A DNA stretch of 64,000 bases from Vibrio sp. UCD-FRSSP16_30 (GTDB taxonomy: Bacteria; Pseudomonadota; Gammaproteobacteria; Enterobacterales; Vibrionaceae). The notes under the pieces were generated by a model. It saw nothing but the letters and a program-made list of their open reading frames with translations, searched no databases and had not been told where the DNA came from. The stretch lies in NCBI RefSeq assembly GCF_001676025.1, contig NZ_LZFW01000013.1, forward strand, positions 156,753 to 220,752, read 5' to 3'. This document shows, piece after piece, positions 61,575 through 64,000 of this stretch. A program made the translations under genes and the position numbers. How positions within the stretch are numbered: the first letter of the stretch is position 1; each line of letters opens with the position of its first letter.

Positions 61575-64000
61575 ATGTTTAACAAATCATTTTTATCTTT
61601 ATCCATTATAGGCTCTATTTTAGCTGCGCCAGCGTTTGCAGCAGCCCCTGGTGAACCTACCATAGGTTGGGGAGATCATACTTATGCGATGGTTGAACTT
61701 GACGCAGAAAAGATCCCATACGAACAACTGGTTATCGCTGTTCATGAGTCAATTGACATTGAAGTGACATGGGACGTATGGGCTGGCGATCCAGCCGATA
61801 CTGCTCGCGTACTTTTAGACGGCAACGTAGTGTGGGAAGGTGACCCTTCGGCTAACAAAGCGGTGTTTAAGATGAGCCAAGGTGGCTTATATAACATGGC
61901 AATTGAACTTGAAAATGCCGATGGTATTAGCCGTTCAAAAGAAACACTTCTAACGATCGCTGATACTGACGGTAGCCACTTAGCACCACTAGAAACCATT
62001 TGGACAGAAAACCACAAACCTTACGACAATACCTCTGGCAAAATCGTCGGCAGTTACTTTGTTGAGTGGGGTGTTTATGGTCGTGACTACCCGATTGATA
62101 AAGTACCAACAGCCAACTTAAACCGTTTAATTTATGGTTTTGTCCCTATGTGTGGCGGCGATGGCATCAATGACTCACTTAAAACTATCCCTGGCTCTTT
62201 TGAGGCACTACAAAGAGCCTGTACTGGTCGTGAAGACTTTAAAGTTGCCATCCATGACCCTTGGGCTGCAATTCAAAAACCACAATTAGGCGTTGAAGCG
62301 TTTTCTGCACCTTATAAAGGTAACTTTGGTCAGATGATGGCGGCTAAAAAAGCTAACCCTGATCTGAAGATCCTACCTTCTATTGGTGGTTGGACACTGT
62401 CTGACCCATTCTTCTTTATGGGTGACGAAGCTATCCGTCATACTTTTGTTGAATCTGTACGTGAATATTTAGAAACATGGAAATTCTTTGACGGCGTAGA
62501 TATCGACTTTGAATTCCCTGGTGGCGGCGGTGCAAACCCTGGCCTAGGCGATAAAGAAAAAGATGGTGAAATTTACGTTGTTCTAATGAAAGAACTGCGC
62601 GCAATGCTTGATGAACTTGGTGAGAAGAATGGTCGTCACTATGAGCTAGCATCAGCAATCAACATCGGTCACGATAAACTTGCCGTGGTTGATTATGGTG
62701 AAGCATCTAAGTACTTAGACCACATCTTCTTAATGTCTTATGACTACTATGGTGCATGGGATAATAACATTCTTAATCACCAAGCAGCGCTGCATAAATC
62801 AAGCATGAACACCGTCGCTGATGAGTCTGAATACTACACGTCTATCGGGGTTGAATTGCTTCTAGCGCAAGGCGTTCCTGCTGAGAAGATGGTTATTGGC
62901 GGCGCAGCTTATGGCCGTGGCTGGACAGGCATTCACGGAATGACTGATGGCAATCCATTCACAGGTACAGCAACGGGACCTGTGAAAGGGACTTGGGAAG
63001 ATGGCGTACTTGATTACCGTGATATTGCGGATAATCACACCGAAGCTCAAGGCTTCCAATACGGTTACGATGAAGCAGCCGAAGCGCCGTATCTATACAA
63101 TTCAAGCACAGGTACGCTAATCACTTATGATGATAGCCGTTCGACAAAAGCTAAAGCGCAATATGCATTAGCGCAAGGACTGGGCGGTATCTTCCATTGG
63201 GAAATTGATGGCGATAACGGCGACCTTGTTAATGCAATGCACGAAGGTTTAGGTCACGGTGATTCCGTCGTCGATCCTGAGCAACCTAACCGCGCGCCAA
63301 TCGCTCGTGCTGGCGCTGATAAATCAGTGACCGGTCCTGCATCTGTGTTGTTAGATGGTTCTCTTTCTTCAGATCCTGAAGGTGAAGCGTTAACCTTTAA
63401 CTGGCAGCAAACATCAGGTAACGCAGTGACTATCATCAATAACACACAAGCTAAACCAGCTGTGGATGTGCCGTATACGGATGCTGATGTCACTTATACT
63501 TTCACTCTAACTGTTGCAGATCCTGACGGCTTATCTTCATCTGATAGCGTTGTTATTACCAACAAAGCGGAAGTAACAAACCAACCACCAACGGTGAGCA
63601 TTTCTCCTGCAACTTATGTTAATGAAAATGCTCAGTTTACTCTTATTGCTAACGCCGCTGACGCTGATGGTGATGCACTAGAGTATTCTTGGAATGTACC
63701 TGCTGACTTTATCGTTATGGATGGTGGCAACGGCCACAGCATCACGCTAACCGCACCAGAAGTTGCGCAAGATACGCAATTTAATATTGTTGTCGATGTT
63801 AACGATAGCGAAGAGTCTGCATCTGCAACCACAGTAGTTTATGTGGCGAACATCGAAGAAGATAACGGTGGGGATGAAGGTGATGGAGACAGTGGCGACG
63901 GCGATACTGGTGGTGGCGACAGCGATGGTGGAAACCAATGTGACGCAAACGATCCAACAGCGCCAGACCACCCTGCATGGGATGCTTCTGCAACTTACAC
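61575..64000 (+). CDS. chiA: ChiA-type secreted GH18 chitinase, 3' end cut off by window edge
   Basis: At least 808 codons from ATG 61575 (AAGG at 9 bases) open to the window end. Domains: signal peptide (1-23, cleaved after AFA), the ChiN fibronectin-like N-domain (25-135, EPTIGWGDHTYAMVELD), GH18 barrel (about 155-560), two PKD/cadherin-like modules (565-660, 662-755), an Asp/Gly-rich linker, and the start of a CBM5/12. SYFVEWGVYGRDYPIDK, PSIGGWTLSDPFFFMGD, LMSYDYYGAWDN and GTATGPVKGTWE agree closely with Serratia/Vibrio ChiA. The catalytic motif is D309-I-D-F312-E313, with Phe where Serratia has Trp. It is one reading frame with no break. Confidence 0.93.
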   Translation, partial: MFNKSFLSLSIIGSILAAPAFAAAPGEPTIGWGDHTYAMVELDAEKIPYEQLVIAVHESIDIEVTWDVWAGDPADTARVLLDGNVVWEGDPSANKAVFKMSQGGLYNMAIELENADGISRSKETLLTIADTDGSHLAPLETIWTENHKPYDNTSGKIVGSYFVEWGVYGRDYPIDKVPTANLNRLIYGFVPMCGGDGINDSLKTIPGSFEALQRACTGREDFKVAIHDPWAAIQKPQLGVEAFSAPYKGNFGQMMAAKKANPDLKILPSIGGWTLSDPFFFMGDEAIRHTFVESVREYLETWKFFDGVDIDFEFPGGGGANPGLGDKEKDGEIYVVLMKELRAMLDELGEKNGRHYELASAINIGHDKLAVVDYGEASKYLDHIFLMSYDYYGAWDNNILNHQAALHKSSMNTVADESEYYTSIGVELLLAQGVPAEKMVIGGAAYGRGWTGIHGMTDGNPFTGTATGPVKGTWEDGVLDYRDIADNHTEAQGFQYGYDEAAEAPYLYNSSTGTLITYDDSRSTKAKAQYALAQGLGGIFHWEIDGDNGDLVNAMHEGLGHGDSVVDPEQPNRAPIARAGADKSVTGPASVLLDGSLSSDPEGEALTFNWQQTSGNAVTIINNTQAKPAVDVPYTDADVTYTFTLTVADPDGLSSSDSVVITNKAEVTNQPPTVSISPATYVNENAQFTLIANAADADGDALEYSWNVPADFIVMDGGNGHSITLTAPEVAQDTQFNIVVDVNDSEESASATTVVYVANIEEDNGGDEGDGDSGDGDTGGGDSDGGNQCDANDPTAPDHPAWDASATY

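Noticed and set aside
61025..61663. Two minus-strand frames upstream of and into chiA (77 and 75 codons)
   Set aside because: No ribosome sites; the second reads antisense through the chiA signal peptide.
61742..63993. Many minus-strand open frames inside chiA
   Set aside because: They are antisense shadows of a strongly coding GH18 gene; no domain is recognisable in them.
1..64000. CRISPR array or cas genes near the CARF-nuclease
   Set aside because: No regularly spaced direct repeats of 25-40 bases and no Cas protein motifs were found in the window.

Overview
The window is a chromosomal segment of a Vibrionaceae bacterium, most likely a Vibrio species, roughly 40-45% G+C by eye. This rests on gene content and order: a ycfP-lpoB-ycfL-hinT block, the ffs-atl-tesB neighbourhood also found in enterobacteria, close KdgR, MetR, MetE, YihG, YjeH and Zur homologues, and two secreted GH18 chitinases. 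Species cannot be fixed from the sequence. No CRISPR array, prophage, tRNA or rRNA operon was seen. The only RNA gene recognised is the 4.5S SRP RNA (ffs). Both window edges cut genes: ycfP at the left and a ChiA-type chitinase at the right.

Layout. 0-3.3 kb: leftward envelope operon hinT > COG3014 lipoprotein > ycfL > lpoB (written in transcription order), with partial ycfP beyond its terminator. 3.4-6.3 kb: a stand-alone Card1/Can2-like CARF-nuclease, uridine phosphorylase udp with two CRP half-site signals 52 bp apart, and a CBS-pair protein. 6.5-10.2 kb: an HlyD/DUF2955 efflux pair and an M48 lipoprotein protease. 10.4-14.3 kb: an isolated type II MenB, then a compact cluster of a 34-residue signal-peptide ORF, a PepSY-like secreted protein, and an OmpR-type regulator/kinase pair. 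14.3-18.6 kb: Bcr/CflA MFS pump, LysE exporter, YihG acyltransferase, MetR and a 50-aa membrane protein. 19.0-21.6 kb: three Tad-type pseudopilins (TadE, TadE/F, TadG) with no Tad machinery. 21.6-23.9 kb: DUF3047 and YgjV proteins, then kdgR.

23.9-37.6 kb is metabolic and regulatory: a single-chain ferredoxin/GltD-like/formate dehydrogenase fusion, metE with MetJ and MetR sites, a Gfo/Idh/MocA oxidoreductase divergent from a LacI regulator, YjeH-type amino-acid exporter, LrgA/LrgB with a divergent LysR gene, and zur. 38.4-46.3 kb: a large multidomain chitinase, a quinol-dependent nitric oxide reductase (norB/norZ), and a REP-type Y1 transposase (RAYT) with at least five related short repeats around it. 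46.4-53.5 kb: YdjM-like membrane protein, secreted phosphoesterase, YiiX-like lipoprotein, RIO1 kinase, ankyrin protein, SGNH hydrolase and an outer-membrane-type protein. 53.9-60.8 kb: ffs, a membrane protein, atl, tesB, a YHYH lipoprotein, putP with an upstream CRP site, and an Lrp/PLP-enzyme divergent pair. 61.6-64.0 kb: the start of chiA.

Themes. Methionine control is concentrated here: metR, metE and a YjeH homologue lie within 17 kb, and metR and metE each carry tandem MetJ boxes. Chitin use is represented by two chitinases of different architecture 20 kb apart. The less ordinary items are the orphan CARF-nuclease, the predicted 7-residue secreted peptide next to a PepSY/two-component cluster, the RAYT with its dispersed repeats, the orphan Tad pseudopilin trio and the actinobacterial-looking MenB.
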